This document shows positions 16,387 to 24,887 of a DNA stretch of 64,000 nt, in pieces. The position numbers were made by a program, and so were the translations under genes. The notes under the pieces are model-generated. The model was not told the origin of the DNA. It was given only the letters and a program-made list of their open reading frames with translations, and did no database searches. Within the stretch, counting starts at the first letter, position 1. The number at the start of each line of letters is the position of its first letter. The stretch covers positions 2,170,001 to 2,234,000 of the forward strand of contig OZ254962.1 in NCBI GenBank assembly GCA_965276005.1. Direction: 5' to 3'. This DNA is from G965232465 sp965276005. GTDB lineage: Bacteria; Pseudomonadota; Alphaproteobacteria; JAQWUY01.

Positions 16387-17397
16387 ATGTCCCGTGCACG
16401 CATGCAAGATATAAAGGACTATCTCAGTGTATTTGCCATACAAAATACGACTTCGATACGGAAAATCACAGCAGGCAGAATCGCACATAATTATGTGGTA
16501 CGCACGGTACAGGGGGATTATATTTTACGACTGTATGACATAAATAAAGGGCAAAAATTGCTATACACGGCAAAACGCTTTATTTTTGAGGCAGAATCGC
16601 TAAAATTTTTGCAACAATATAGGGAGGTGTCTGTGCCTGTGCCGCTGGCGGTGCCACATAATCCGCTGCAAAATTATTGGCAAACCGATACCTGTGTGGT
16701 TATGGTGTATCCCTATATACAAGGTACGCCTTTGACGCAGGGGGAGCTGTGTCTGCAAACTGCCCAACGGGCGGCAAAGTACCTGAAATCTTTGATTCGT
16801 ATTACCCAGACATTTTCTACTAAAGATCGACCTATTGCAACAATGCCCGATGGGGATATAGCACATATTGCCCGCATTACCAACACCCTTGACCAGCAAT
16901 TTTTTACCCATAAGACTCTGGCAAAAATGCACCATTATATCAATCATTATCCCCATAAAGAATTGTTGCACCTTTCCCCAAAGGGGCTGGTACACGGGGA
17001 TTTTTTCTTTGAAAATACCCTGTGGACAGACACAAAAGAAATTTGTGCCATTATCGATTTTGGGGATTGCTTTTATGGGGCAGTTTTAAACGATATTGCC
17101 ATAGGGGCAATGGAATTTAGTGTGCAGAACAACAGGGTATGTAACCCAGATTTTTATTGTGGGTTTATCGAAAACTTTCACGATTGGTTTGTAAAAAATA
17201 AGATTATGTACGCTTTGTTTAAATCGGTTGTGCTTGCCAATTGTATTCGATATAGTACGCATTTGATAAGGCTGGGCATAGAACAAGGAATATCGCCTGA
17301 GCAATGCGTCAACGCAGACTATAACCCCTATATAAACAGATTCGACACATTCCTAATGACCGATATTCTAGAGTGTGGCAGATGCTATTTTCCCTAG
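16387..17397 (+). CDS. APH/choline-kinase-fold small-molecule kinase
   Basis: Kinase-like phosphotransferase of the aminoglycoside phosphotransferase/homoserine kinase II superfamily (336 residues). The catalytic loop HGDFFFEN (HGD 203-205, N210) and metal-binding DFG (224-226) are intact. The N-lobe motif YVVRTVQGDYILRLY matches the nucleotide-binding strands. The substrate is not identifiable: homoserine, an amino sugar or an amine are all possible. It starts on the base after the amidase stop, so the two are surely co-translated and may act on the same amide-derived compound. This pairing is inference. Confidence 0.8.
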   Translation: MSRARMQDIKDYLSVFAIQNTTSIRKITAGRIAHNYVVRTVQGDYILRLYDINKGQKLLYTAKRFIFEAESLKFLQQYREVSVPVPLAVPHNPLQNYWQTDTCVVMVYPYIQGTPLTQGELCLQTAQRAAKYLKSLIRITQTFSTKDRPIATMPDGDIAHIARITNTLDQQFFTHKTLAKMHHYINHYPHKELLHLSPKGLVHGDFFFENTLWTDTKEICAIIDFGDCFYGAVLNDIAIGAMEFSVQNNRVCNPDFYCGFIENFHDWFVKNKIMYALFKSVVLANCIRYSTHLIRLGIEQGISPEQCVNADYNPYINRFDTFLMTDILECGRCYFP

Positions 17398-17602
17398 AGT
17401 ATACACATAAAGCTATACACATGATTTATGGTGGACAAAAAACAGCATGTGTTATTACACTATTTTTTTATGTGCACCATATAACGCATTGATTTTCGGG
17501 GGGCAGGAATTGCCTAAAAAATATCGGTAATCTGCCGAATATTTGTGCATGGTAAATTGTATATGACATGCGTAACGGTGTAAAACAGCTGTATTTATAA
17601 CA

Positions 17603-17618
17603 TGGTACAAAATTTGCA
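17603..17618 (+). promoter_or_regulatory. Sigma-54 (RpoN) type -24/-12 promoter of the urea operon
   Basis: TGGTACAAAATTTGCA fits the consensus TGGCAC-RNNNN-TTGCW at every position but one (T for C), with GG at -24 and GC at -12 correctly spaced. It lies 60 bases upstream of the urtA start in a 280-base gap. A TGCACC half-site at 17473-17478, 125 bases further up, resembles half of an NtrC box, but a full palindrome is not evident. I see no gene in this gap. Confidence 0.7.
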
Positions 17619-17677
17619 TAACTTTACTGCCACAGGGGACATTTTCCCTTATAACACTGTGGAAAGGAATGAGCAAA

Positions 17678-18952
17678 ATGACATTTTTAAAATCGATGAT
17701 TGCTGCTGTTGCAATGGCTGCGATGGGTGCGGTTGCAACGGCTGCGGATACAATTAAAGTGGGGGTGTTACACTCTTTATCGGGGACGATGGCGATTAGT
17801 GAAACCACTCTTAAAGATACTATCCTGATGCTGGTACAGGAACAAAACAAAAAGGGCGGTTTGCTCGGTAAAAAATTAGAGGTGGTGGTGGTCGACCCGG
17901 CGTCGAATTGGCCGTTATTTGCGGAAAAAGCCCGGGAACTTATCGAAAAAGAAAAGGTAGATGTTATCTTTGGGTCTTGGACATCCGTGTCCCGTAAATC
18001 TGTGTTGCCGGTGATCGAGGAACTAAACGGTCTGTTTTTCTATCCAGTACAGTACGAAGGCGAAGAATCGTCTAAAAATGTATTTTACACCGGGGCAGCA
18101 CCGAATCAACAGGCTATCCCGGCGGTCGATTACCTGATGAATGAAATCGGTGTCGACAGGTGGGTACTGGCGGGTACGGATTATGTATACCCCCGTACGA
18201 CCAATAAAATCTTACAAGCCTACTTACAGGCAAAAGGCGTTGCCGCCGCAGATATTATGATCAACTACACTCCCTTTGGGCATTCGGATTGGCAATCGAT
18301 TGTCTCTGATATTAAAAAATTCGGCTCCGCCGGCAAGAAAACCGCTGTGGTATCTACCGTAAACGGTGATGCCAATGTACCGTTTTATAAAGAGCTAGCG
18401 GCACAAGGGGTGTCCGCCGAAGACATCCCCGTAGTGGCGTTTTCCGTAGGGGAAGAAGAACTGTCCGGTATGGATACATCTGCATTGGTGGGACACTTGG
18501 CGGCATGGAATTACTTTATGAGTGTCGACACGGAACAAAACGAAGCGTTTATCGAGGCATGGCACGACTTTATCAAAAACGAACAGCGGGTCACTAACGA
18601 CCCTATGGAAGCCCATTATATCGGGTTTAACATGTGGGTAAAAGCGGTCGAAGCCGCAGGCACCACCGACTCCGATGCGGTACAACGCTCGATTATCGGT
18701 GTTACCGTACCGAATTTGTCTGGGGGCTATTCGGCAATGATGCCCAACCACCATATTACAAAACCTGTACTCATCGGCGAAATCCAAGACGACGGGCAGT
18801 TTGAAATTGTCTGGGAAACTCCCGGTTTGGTGGTAGGAGACGCATGGTCTGATTTCCTACCCGGTTCCAAAGATCTTATTTCAGACTGGAGAAAACCCCT
18901 ATCTTGTGGCAGCTATAATGTTATCACCGCCAAGTGTTCGGGGTCGCAATAA
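17678..18952 (+). CDS. urtA: Urea ABC transporter substrate-binding protein UrtA
   Basis: Periplasmic urea-binding protein of the branched-chain amino acid type ABC family. A Sec signal peptide (cleavage about ATA-AD, residue 23) precedes a mature domain starting DTIKVGVLHSLSGTMAISE, the UrtA/AmiC-like opening. The segments YPVQYEGEESSKNVFYTGAAPNQ (split here for length: YPVQYEGEESSKNV, FYTGAAPNQ) are characteristic of UrtA. An ATG also occurs at 17669 but it is only one base from the AAGGA ribosome site; ATG 17678 is nine bases away and is preferred. It is followed by urtBCDE and the urease genes in one direction. Confidence 0.95.
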   Translation: MTFLKSMIAAVAMAAMGAVATAADTIKVGVLHSLSGTMAISETTLKDTILMLVQEQNKKGGLLGKKLEVVVVDPASNWPLFAEKARELIEKEKVDVIFGSWTSVSRKSVLPVIEELNGLFFYPVQYEGEESSKNVFYTGAAPNQQAIPAVDYLMNEIGVDRWVLAGTDYVYPRTTNKILQAYLQAKGVAAADIMINYTPFGHSDWQSIVSDIKKFGSAGKKTAVVSTVNGDANVPFYKELAAQGVSAEDIPVVAFSVGEEELSGMDTSALVGHLAAWNYFMSVDTEQNEAFIEAWHDFIKNEQRVTNDPMEAHYIGFNMWVKAVEAAGTTDSDAVQRSIIGVTVPNLSGGYSAMMPNHHITKPVLIGEIQDDGQFEIVWETPGLVVGDAWSDFLPGSKDLISDWRKPLSCGSYNVITAKCSGSQ

Positions 18953-18973
18953 AAGTGTAAAGAGGACACAACA

Positions 18974-19009
18974 ATACCATATGCAGTGTATATATACTGC
19001 GTATGGTAT
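18974..19009 (+). other. Strong intercistronic hairpin between urtA and urtB
   Basis: ATACCATATGCAGT (18974-18987) pairs with ACTGCGTATGGTAT (18996-19009) over 14 positions with one G-U pair and an 8-base AT loop. No T tract follows, so it is better explained as an mRNA-stabilising or partial-attenuation element keeping the binding protein in excess over the permeases than as a full terminator. Confidence 0.65.
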
Positions 19010-19039
19010 CGTGTCATACATATACGAGGAAAAAGTCGT

Positions 19040-20659
19040 ATGAAAAAAAGTTATATATATGTTTTTTGCACTTTATGTGCCCCGGTGCTGTTTCTGCTGC
19101 ACAGCATGCAGGCACAGGCAAATATAGGGTCGTTTGACACGGCAAAAACATATTTAATGAGTAAAAAAAGTGCAGACAAAATACAAGCCCTCGATTGGGT
19201 AGTGCAGAACCTGCCCACAGAACAAGCCCGCCCGTTATTGGAAATTTGGCTCGGCGGTAAACTGTACTATCAAAAACAAACTATGGATTTATACAAAATC
19301 CCGTCCCTTCGCAAGGATGAACCGGCGTATACCCTGTGGGAAAACAGACACATTACCATCACCAACAAACGGGCGTTTAAAAAAATCAGCGTCAATAACC
19401 AGTTGCGAACAGCGATTAAACAGACTTTGGCAACTATGGATATTTTTTCCTCAAATCCTGCCGTCCGTTACAAAGCGTTACAGTCGTTAGTCGGTAAAAC
19501 CGATGCAGATACTGTGCAAATGGTACAGAAATTGCTGATGACAGAAACCGATACACGGGTAAAATCAATTGCTGCTTTAGCGGTTGCGGTCGCTGACGCA
19601 CAACACCAAGATACCGCCGCACAAATGCAGGCTATCGGTGTGTTAAAACAGTCTAAAAACCCGATTGTGCCGATTGTCTTGAAAGACATTATCGTTACCA
19701 CTGCCGATACAGACATTGCCACCCGTGCCGAACAGGCATTGCAGTCATACGAATCGACCCGCACATTTTACAACGGTGTCGAAACCGTGTTTTTTGGGTT
19801 AAGTCTGGGCAGTGTACTGGTGCTTGCTAGTATTGGGCTTGCTATTACTTTTGGGGTTATGGGGGTTATTAACATGGCACATGGGGAATTGATTATGATT
19901 GGGGCGTATACGGTGTATGTTATACAAGCCGTACTGCCGGATTTTGTCGAATATACATTGTTGCTGTCTATTCCCGTTGCGTTTGTGGTGTCCGGGTTTG
20001 TGGGGATAGTCATGGAACGCTTGGTTATTCGCCATTTATATGGCAGACCGTTAGAAACTTTACTGGCGACCTTTGGGGTTAGCCTGATTTTACAACAGGC
20101 GGTACGGACTATATTTTCGCCCCTAAACCGTTCCGTATCGACGCCGGATTGGATGGCGGGGTCTTGGCACATCAATGACATGTTATCTTTGACTTATAAC
20201 CGCTTATATATTATTATATTTTGTGCCGTGGTGTTTGGCATGTTGTGGTTTATTATGCACAAGAGCCGATTGGGACTGCAAGTGCGGGCGGTATCGCAAA
20301 ACCGTACAATGGCACAAGCGATGGGGGTGCGGTCACACAGGGTGGATATGATGTCTTTTGGCTTGGGATCTGGCATTGCTGGTATTGCCGGTGTAGCGTT
20401 ATCACAGCTTACCAATGTGGGACCGAACATGGGACAAGCCTATATTGTCGATTCGTTTATGGTGGTGGTGTTTGGGGGCGTAGGCAACTTGTGGGGGACT
20501 TTGACGGCGGGACTGAGTTTGGGGATTTTAAACAAAGTCCTTGAACCGTCAACCGGGGCGGTGCTGGCTAAGATATTGGTACTTATATGTATTATTGGCT
20601 TTATTCAAAACCGCCCCAAAGGGCTGTTTCCGCAAAAAGGGCGGGCAGCGGAGGAGTAA
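19040..20659 (+). CDS. urtB: Urea ABC transporter permease UrtB
   Basis: Inner-membrane permease of the LivH class with the large N-terminal extracytoplasmic region specific to UrtB (539 residues). From ATG 19040 a signal-like segment (about 1-27, ending MQAQA) leads into an alpha-helical region to about 235, with alternating TADTDTRV-like helices. LivH-type membrane segments follow (about 248-530), including GVMGVINMAHGELIMIGAYT and FGGVGNLWGTLTAGLSLG. The frame is open from 18986, but that region is intergenic hairpin; AGGA lies 12 bases upstream of the chosen ATG. It ends 4 bases before the urtC GTG. Confidence 0.94.
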   Translation: MKKSYIYVFCTLCAPVLFLLHSMQAQANIGSFDTAKTYLMSKKSADKIQALDWVVQNLPTEQARPLLEIWLGGKLYYQKQTMDLYKIPSLRKDEPAYTLWENRHITITNKRAFKKISVNNQLRTAIKQTLATMDIFSSNPAVRYKALQSLVGKTDADTVQMVQKLLMTETDTRVKSIAALAVAVADAQHQDTAAQMQAIGVLKQSKNPIVPIVLKDIIVTTADTDIATRAEQALQSYESTRTFYNGVETVFFGLSLGSVLVLASIGLAITFGVMGVINMAHGELIMIGAYTVYVIQAVLPDFVEYTLLLSIPVAFVVSGFVGIVMERLVIRHLYGRPLETLLATFGVSLILQQAVRTIFSPLNRSVSTPDWMAGSWHINDMLSLTYNRLYIIIFCAVVFGMLWFIMHKSRLGLQVRAVSQNRTMAQAMGVRSHRVDMMSFGLGSGIAGIAGVALSQLTNVGPNMGQAYIVDSFMVVVFGGVGNLWGTLTAGLSLGILNKVLEPSTGAVLAKILVLICIIGFIQNRPKGLFPQKGRAAEE

Positions 20660-20663
20660 CCCT

Positions 20664-21800
20664 GTGATACACAGCACTTTAAAAAATGATATAGGCGGGC
20701 AGTGGATGTTGGCGATTTTGTTTGCCCTGATTATACTGATGCCGGTGTTAAATTATACTATGCCGGTGGGGCATATATTGCATGTCGATACCTTTACCAT
20801 GACTTTACTGGGGAAATATCTGTCGTATGCTATGTTGGCGTTGGCAGTGGATTTGGTGTGGGGGTATTTGGGTATACTCAGTTTGGGTCACGGGGCGTTT
20901 TTTGCCCTTGGCGGCTATGCTATGGGTATGTACCTGATGCGTCAAATTGGCGATAGAGGGGTATATGGACACCCCTTACTACCGGATTTTATGGTGTTTT
21001 TAAATTGGCAGCAATTGCCTTGGTTTTGGTATGGTTTCGACATGTTTTGGTTTGCTGTGCTGATGGTGGTGTTGGTGCCGGGGCTGCTGGCACTTGTGTT
21101 TGGATTTTTGGCGTTTCGATCCCGGGTATCGGGGGTTTACCTATCGATTATCACCCAAGCCTTAGTGTTTGCCCTTATGCTGGCGTTTTTTCGCAACGAA
21201 ATGGGCTTTGGTGGCAACAATGGCTTAACCGATTTTAAAGACATACTGGGACACAGCTTGCGGGATACAGAAACTAAAGTGGTGTTGTTTATGGTTACCG
21301 GGCTTGCGTTAATGGCGGCATATGTGGTGTGTCGTGCTATCACCGAAAGTCGCTTGGGGCGGGTGGTGGTTGCCATTCGAGATGCGGAGTCCCGCACCCG
21401 TTTTATGGGCTATCGGGTTACGCAAGTAAAAGTGGGTATCTTTGTCATATCCGCTGTGATTGCCGGCATTGCCGGGGCGTTGTATGTGCCACAGGTAGGT
21501 ATTATCAATCCGGGCGAATTTTCGCCCTTAAATTCGATTGAAATTATTGTTTGGGTTGCCTTAGGCGGACGGGCGACTTTGTTTGGGGCGGTAGTGGGGG
21601 CAATTGTCGTCAATTATGCCAAAACTATTTTAACGGTGCAGTTTCCAGAAGTATGGTTGTTTGTATTGGGAGCGTCCTTTGTCGTATGCACCCGCTATTT
21701 TCCCTATGGGGTGGTGGGTGTATTACAGGACTGCATCGGCAGGTACAAAAGCAAACAAACGCCCTGTCATATGACGGACAAGGACAACGCCCATGTTTAA
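20664..21800 (+). CDS. urtC: Urea ABC transporter permease UrtC
   Basis: LivM-class permease, partner of UrtB (378 residues). Family stretches are DLVWGYLGILSLGHGAFFAL, FRSRVSGVYLSIITQAL, and FMGYRVTQVKVGIFVISAV. The frame is open from 20541, inside urtB, but a GTG at 20664, right after a GAGGAG ribosome site and 4 bases past the urtB stop, gives a normal N-terminus. It overlaps urtD by 8 bases. Confidence 0.94.
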   Translation: MIHSTLKNDIGGQWMLAILFALIILMPVLNYTMPVGHILHVDTFTMTLLGKYLSYAMLALAVDLVWGYLGILSLGHGAFFALGGYAMGMYLMRQIGDRGVYGHPLLPDFMVFLNWQQLPWFWYGFDMFWFAVLMVVLVPGLLALVFGFLAFRSRVSGVYLSIITQALVFALMLAFFRNEMGFGGNNGLTDFKDILGHSLRDTETKVVLFMVTGLALMAAYVVCRAITESRLGRVVVAIRDAESRTRFMGYRVTQVKVGIFVISAVIAGIAGALYVPQVGIINPGEFSPLNSIEIIVWVALGGRATLFGAVVGAIVVNYAKTILTVQFPEVWLFVLGASFVVCTRYFPYGVVGVLQDCIGRYKSKQTPCHMTDKDNAHV

Positions 21801-22584
21801 AAATATGCGTACAAAATCGCCTGTGCGATTTCGCCCGAACATCGATGCGGATACGGTGCTTTATGTAAAAGGGGTGCACAAGTCTTTTGATGGCTTTAAA
21901 GCGATTAACGATTTAAACCTGTTTATCAAGCGGGGGGAGTTGCGGTGTATTATTGGTCCTAATGGGGCGGGTAAAACCACTGTGATGGATATTGTCACCG
22001 GTAAAACCAAGCCGGACACGGGTGAAGTATGGCTCGACGGCACCTTAGATGTGCTGACCATGAGTGAAACAGATATCGCCAACGCTGGCATCGGACGGAA
22101 ATTCCAAAAGCCGACAGTTATCGAGTGTTTAACCGTGTGGGAAAATCTCGAACTTGCCCTCGAAGGTCCCCGCACCCCATGGGCGGTGTTTCGAGCCGAA
22201 ATGTCTACGGATGAAACTTTAAAATTGCAGCAGGCACTGGAAACTATCGGCTTACAAAATCATAGGCATATACGAGCGGGGCAATTGTCGCACGGACAAA
22301 AACAGTGGCTAGAAATCGGTATGTTGTTGGTACAAAATCCCATGTTGTTATTGATCGATGAGCCGGTGGCGGGCATGACACACCAAGAAATGGATCGCAC
22401 CGCTGTGTTGTTAAAATCTTTGGCGGGCACCCATTCGGTAGTGGTGGTCGAGCACGACATGGACTTTGTCCGTTCCTTGCAATCGCCTATTACCGTACTG
22501 CATCAAGGCACTGTACTTGCACAAGGAACTATGGCACAGGTGCGGCATAACCGGCAAGTACAACGGGTATACTTGGGGGAATAG
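21793..22584 (+). CDS. urtD: Urea ABC transporter ATPase UrtD
   Basis: LivG-class ATPase of the urea transporter (263 residues). Walker A GPNGAGKTT lies near residue 57, Walker B is LLLIDEPVAGM, and the H-loop is VEHDMDF. The signature is LSHGQKQWLEIGM rather than LSGGQ; LSHGQ is usual in UrtD proteins and not a defect. Its start overlaps the end of urtC and its stop lies 2 bases before the urtE GTG. Confidence 0.94.
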   Translation: MFKNMRTKSPVRFRPNIDADTVLYVKGVHKSFDGFKAINDLNLFIKRGELRCIIGPNGAGKTTVMDIVTGKTKPDTGEVWLDGTLDVLTMSETDIANAGIGRKFQKPTVIECLTVWENLELALEGPRTPWAVFRAEMSTDETLKLQQALETIGLQNHRHIRAGQLSHGQKQWLEIGMLLVQNPMLLLIDEPVAGMTHQEMDRTAVLLKSLAGTHSVVVVEHDMDFVRSLQSPITVLHQGTVLAQGTMAQVRHNRQVQRVYLGE

Positions 22585-22586
22585 CT

Positions 22587-23282
22587 GTGATACGGATACA
22601 AAATCTCAACCAATACTATGGGCAGAGCCACACTTTACGGGATATGGATATGACCATTGAGACGGGCAAATGCACCGTGTTAATGGGGCGAAATGGGGTG
22701 GGAAAAACCACTCTGTTACAATGTATTATGGGGGTGTTGCCGCTAAAAAGCGGATCTGTGTCGCTTTATGATAGCAATCTCAGTGCCCGTCGATCGTCCG
22801 ATCGTGCCAGACTCGGCATCGGCTATGTGCCACAAGGCAGGCAAATTTTTCCATTGCTGACCGTGCAAGAAAACTTAGAAATCGGCTTGCCTATCCGCTT
22901 GAGAGCAGACCGTAAAATCCCGCCGCTGATTTTTGACTTGTTTCCGGTACTGAAGGACATGTTACAGCGAAGAGGCGGCGATTTATCGGGGGGACAACAA
23001 CAGCAACTTGCCATTGCCCGGGCGTTGGTTATCGACCCCAAAATCCTGATACTCGATGAGCCCACCGAAGGGATTCAGCCGAATATTGTCCAGCATATTA
23101 GTGACATTATCCGCACCCTTAACAAAGAGTTCCATATGACCGTATTGTTGGTGGAACAAAAACTGCCGTTTGCTCGGCGGGTGGGCGATTCGTTTATTAT
23201 TATCGATAGGGGGGCTGTTATGGCAACGGGTGATATGTCGGTACTCGACGATAAAACGGTACAAAAATATCTTTCGGTGTGA
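22587..23282 (+). CDS. urtE: Urea ABC transporter ATPase UrtE
   Basis: LivF-class ATPase, second nucleotide-binding subunit of the urea transporter (231 residues). Walker A is GRNGVGKTT, signature LSGGQQQQLAIARAL, Walker B ILDEPTEGIQPN. The start is GTG, two bases after the urtD stop, with the ribosome site inside the end of urtD. The gap to ureD is 14 bases, so transport and hydrolysis genes appear to be one transcript. Confidence 0.94.
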   Translation: MIRIQNLNQYYGQSHTLRDMDMTIETGKCTVLMGRNGVGKTTLLQCIMGVLPLKSGSVSLYDSNLSARRSSDRARLGIGYVPQGRQIFPLLTVQENLEIGLPIRLRADRKIPPLIFDLFPVLKDMLQRRGGDLSGGQQQQLAIARALVIDPKILILDEPTEGIQPNIVQHISDIIRTLNKEFHMTVLLVEQKLPFARRVGDSFIIIDRGAVMATGDMSVLDDKTVQKYLSV

Positions 23283-23296
23283 TATAGTAAACATAT

Positions 23297-24175
23297 ATGC
23301 GTATGCCGAACGAAAAAAACATATCCGAATCATCGCTTGTCAATCCTAACGGATGGTACGGGCGGTTGTGTATGGGGTTTGCTCGGTCGCAGGGGCGTAC
23401 CGTATTGAAACACCGCCGGCAGATAGGCCCCCTAGCCACCCAACGCCCGTTGTATCCAGAGGGCGGTATTTGCCATACATATATACTGCATCCGCCCGGT
23501 GGTGTGGTTGCGGGCGATACCCTTGACATACACTGTACCGTGCATGAAAACGCCCATGCTGTATTGACCAGCCCTGGGGCGACAAAGTTTTATCTGTCCA
23601 CTGGTGCCGTTGCTATGCAACAGCAAACCTTGCACATTGCAAACGGGGCGGATATGGAATACTTGCCACAAGAAAATATCTTTTTTAACGGCTGTCATGC
23701 CCGTATACAGACGGATATACACTATCAAACGGGCGGGCGGTTTATGGTCTGGGAAGCCCACTGTTTCGGCAGACCCGCCAATCGACAAACATATACTTGT
23801 GGTACTGTACACGGTCGTACCCGTATTTTTATGGACACCACGCAGGTTTTAAACGAAACTATCGCCTATGACGCAACCAGCGAGGGAATACGGGCGGTGG
23901 GGTTACAACACTATCCCATGCAGGCGTCCTTTTATATCAGCTGTGATGCCCGCACCCCAAACCTTATAGACACTATTCGCAATCTGATTACAGACAGGCA
24001 ACTGCTCCGCCAAGAGGGTATATGTGGGGTCACACAAATGGGGGATATAATTGTGGTGCGGATGTTTAGCGTGTGGGCGGAAACCATCCGTTGTATGTTT
24101 GTCCGTATCTGGCAATCTGTGCGATTCGCCCGCTATAACACTGCCGCAACCGTACCTAGAATTTGGCATACATAA
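23297..24175 (+). CDS. ureD: Urease accessory protein UreD
   Basis: Scaffold protein that binds apo-urease and recruits UreF-UreG for nickel insertion. The 292-residue product shows the family blocks LYPEGGICHTYILHPPGGVV, TSPGATKFY, and QENIFFNGCHA, and ends RFARYNTAATVPRIWHT. It leads the ureDABCEFG set. The gene at 45861 is a second, orphan homologue. The C-terminus reads 13 bases beyond the position from which the ureA frame is open, but ureA proper starts 23 bases after the stop. Confidence 0.94.
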   Translation: MRMPNEKNISESSLVNPNGWYGRLCMGFARSQGRTVLKHRRQIGPLATQRPLYPEGGICHTYILHPPGGVVAGDTLDIHCTVHENAHAVLTSPGATKFYLSTGAVAMQQQTLHIANGADMEYLPQENIFFNGCHARIQTDIHYQTGGRFMVWEAHCFGRPANRQTYTCGTVHGRTRIFMDTTQVLNETIAYDATSEGIRAVGLQHYPMQASFYISCDARTPNLIDTIRNLITDRQLLRQEGICGVTQMGDIIVVRMFSVWAETIRCMFVRIWQSVRFARYNTAATVPRIWHT

Positions 24176-24198
24176 ATTTTTTTACAGGAGATACACTT

Positions 24199-24501
24199 AT
24201 GCACTTAACAGCACGGGAAAAAGATAAACTGCTCATATTTTGTGCCGGCATGCTGGCACAGCACCGTAAAGACAGGGGATTAAAACTCAATTATCCAGAA
24301 GCTGTCGCCCTTATTAGCAGTGCCATTGTCGAAGGGGCAAGGGAGGGAAAGACTGTATCCGAATTAATGGATTATGGGCGGTCGTTGTTGTCGGCTGAGG
24401 ATGTGATGGACGGCATCGCCAGTATGATACCCGATATACAGGTCGAAGCCACCTTTCCCGATGGCACTAAGCTGGTAACCGTGCACAACCCGATTGTATA
24501 A
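24199..24501 (+). CDS. ureA: Urease gamma subunit UreA
   Basis: Small structural subunit of nickel urease (100 residues) with the canonical N-terminus MHLTAREKDKLLIF and the blocks LNYPEAVALIS, GRSLLSAEDVMDG and VEATFPDGTKLVTVH. ATG 24199 follows ACAGGAG; the frame is open upstream but those codons are not urease. It is separate from UreB, as in most bacteria, not fused as in Helicobacter. Confidence 0.97.
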   Translation: MHLTAREKDKLLIFCAGMLAQHRKDRGLKLNYPEAVALISSAIVEGAREGKTVSELMDYGRSLLSAEDVMDGIASMIPDIQVEATFPDGTKLVTVHNPIV

Positions 24502-24520
24502 TTAAGAAAGGTTTTATAAC

Positions 24521-24862
24521 ATGGCAACGGCATTGGTAAATACCCCTATTTTTGCCCCCGGGCAAATAGAAACCGCTAGTGGCGATATTGAAATAAATCA
24601 AGGATTGGACACTGTAACTGTGTTGGTGAAAAACACCGGCGACAGACCTGTACAAGTTGGTTCCCATTATCATTTTTATGAGGTAAATTCTTACTTGCAA
24701 TTCGACCGCACCCACACATTGGGGTTTCGCTTAAATATTGCCGCTGGTACCGCTGTGCGGTTTGAACCGGGACAAGCCCGTACTGTCGAATTGGTGGCAT
24801 ACGCCGGCAAAAGAGAAGTGTACGGGTTTCAAGGTAAAGTTATGGGTAAAATCGACATGTAG
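24521..24862 (+). CDS. ureB: Urease beta subunit UreB
   Basis: Beta structural subunit of urease (113 residues). It contains the signature GDRPVQVGSHYHFYEVN and LNIAAGTAVRFEPGQARTVE, and ends YGFQGKVMGKID. The N-terminus is slightly divergent but length is normal. It lies 19 bases after ureA, with AAGAAAGG before the ATG, and 25 bases before ureC. Confidence 0.96.
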   Translation: MATALVNTPIFAPGQIETASGDIEINQGLDTVTVLVKNTGDRPVQVGSHYHFYEVNSYLQFDRTHTLGFRLNIAAGTAVRFEPGQARTVELVAYAGKREVYGFQGKVMGKIDM

Positions 24863-24887
24863 AACAACAACATTAGGAAATATAACT

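Noticed and set aside
17471..17560. Full NtrC binding site upstream of the urt promoter
   Set aside because: Only a TGCACC half-site is visible; the second half does not match, so I list it only as a remark with the promoter.
22300..22320. Defective ATPase signature in UrtD (LSHGQ instead of LSGGQ)
   Set aside because: LSHGQKQWLEIGM is usual for UrtD proteins and does not indicate loss of function.
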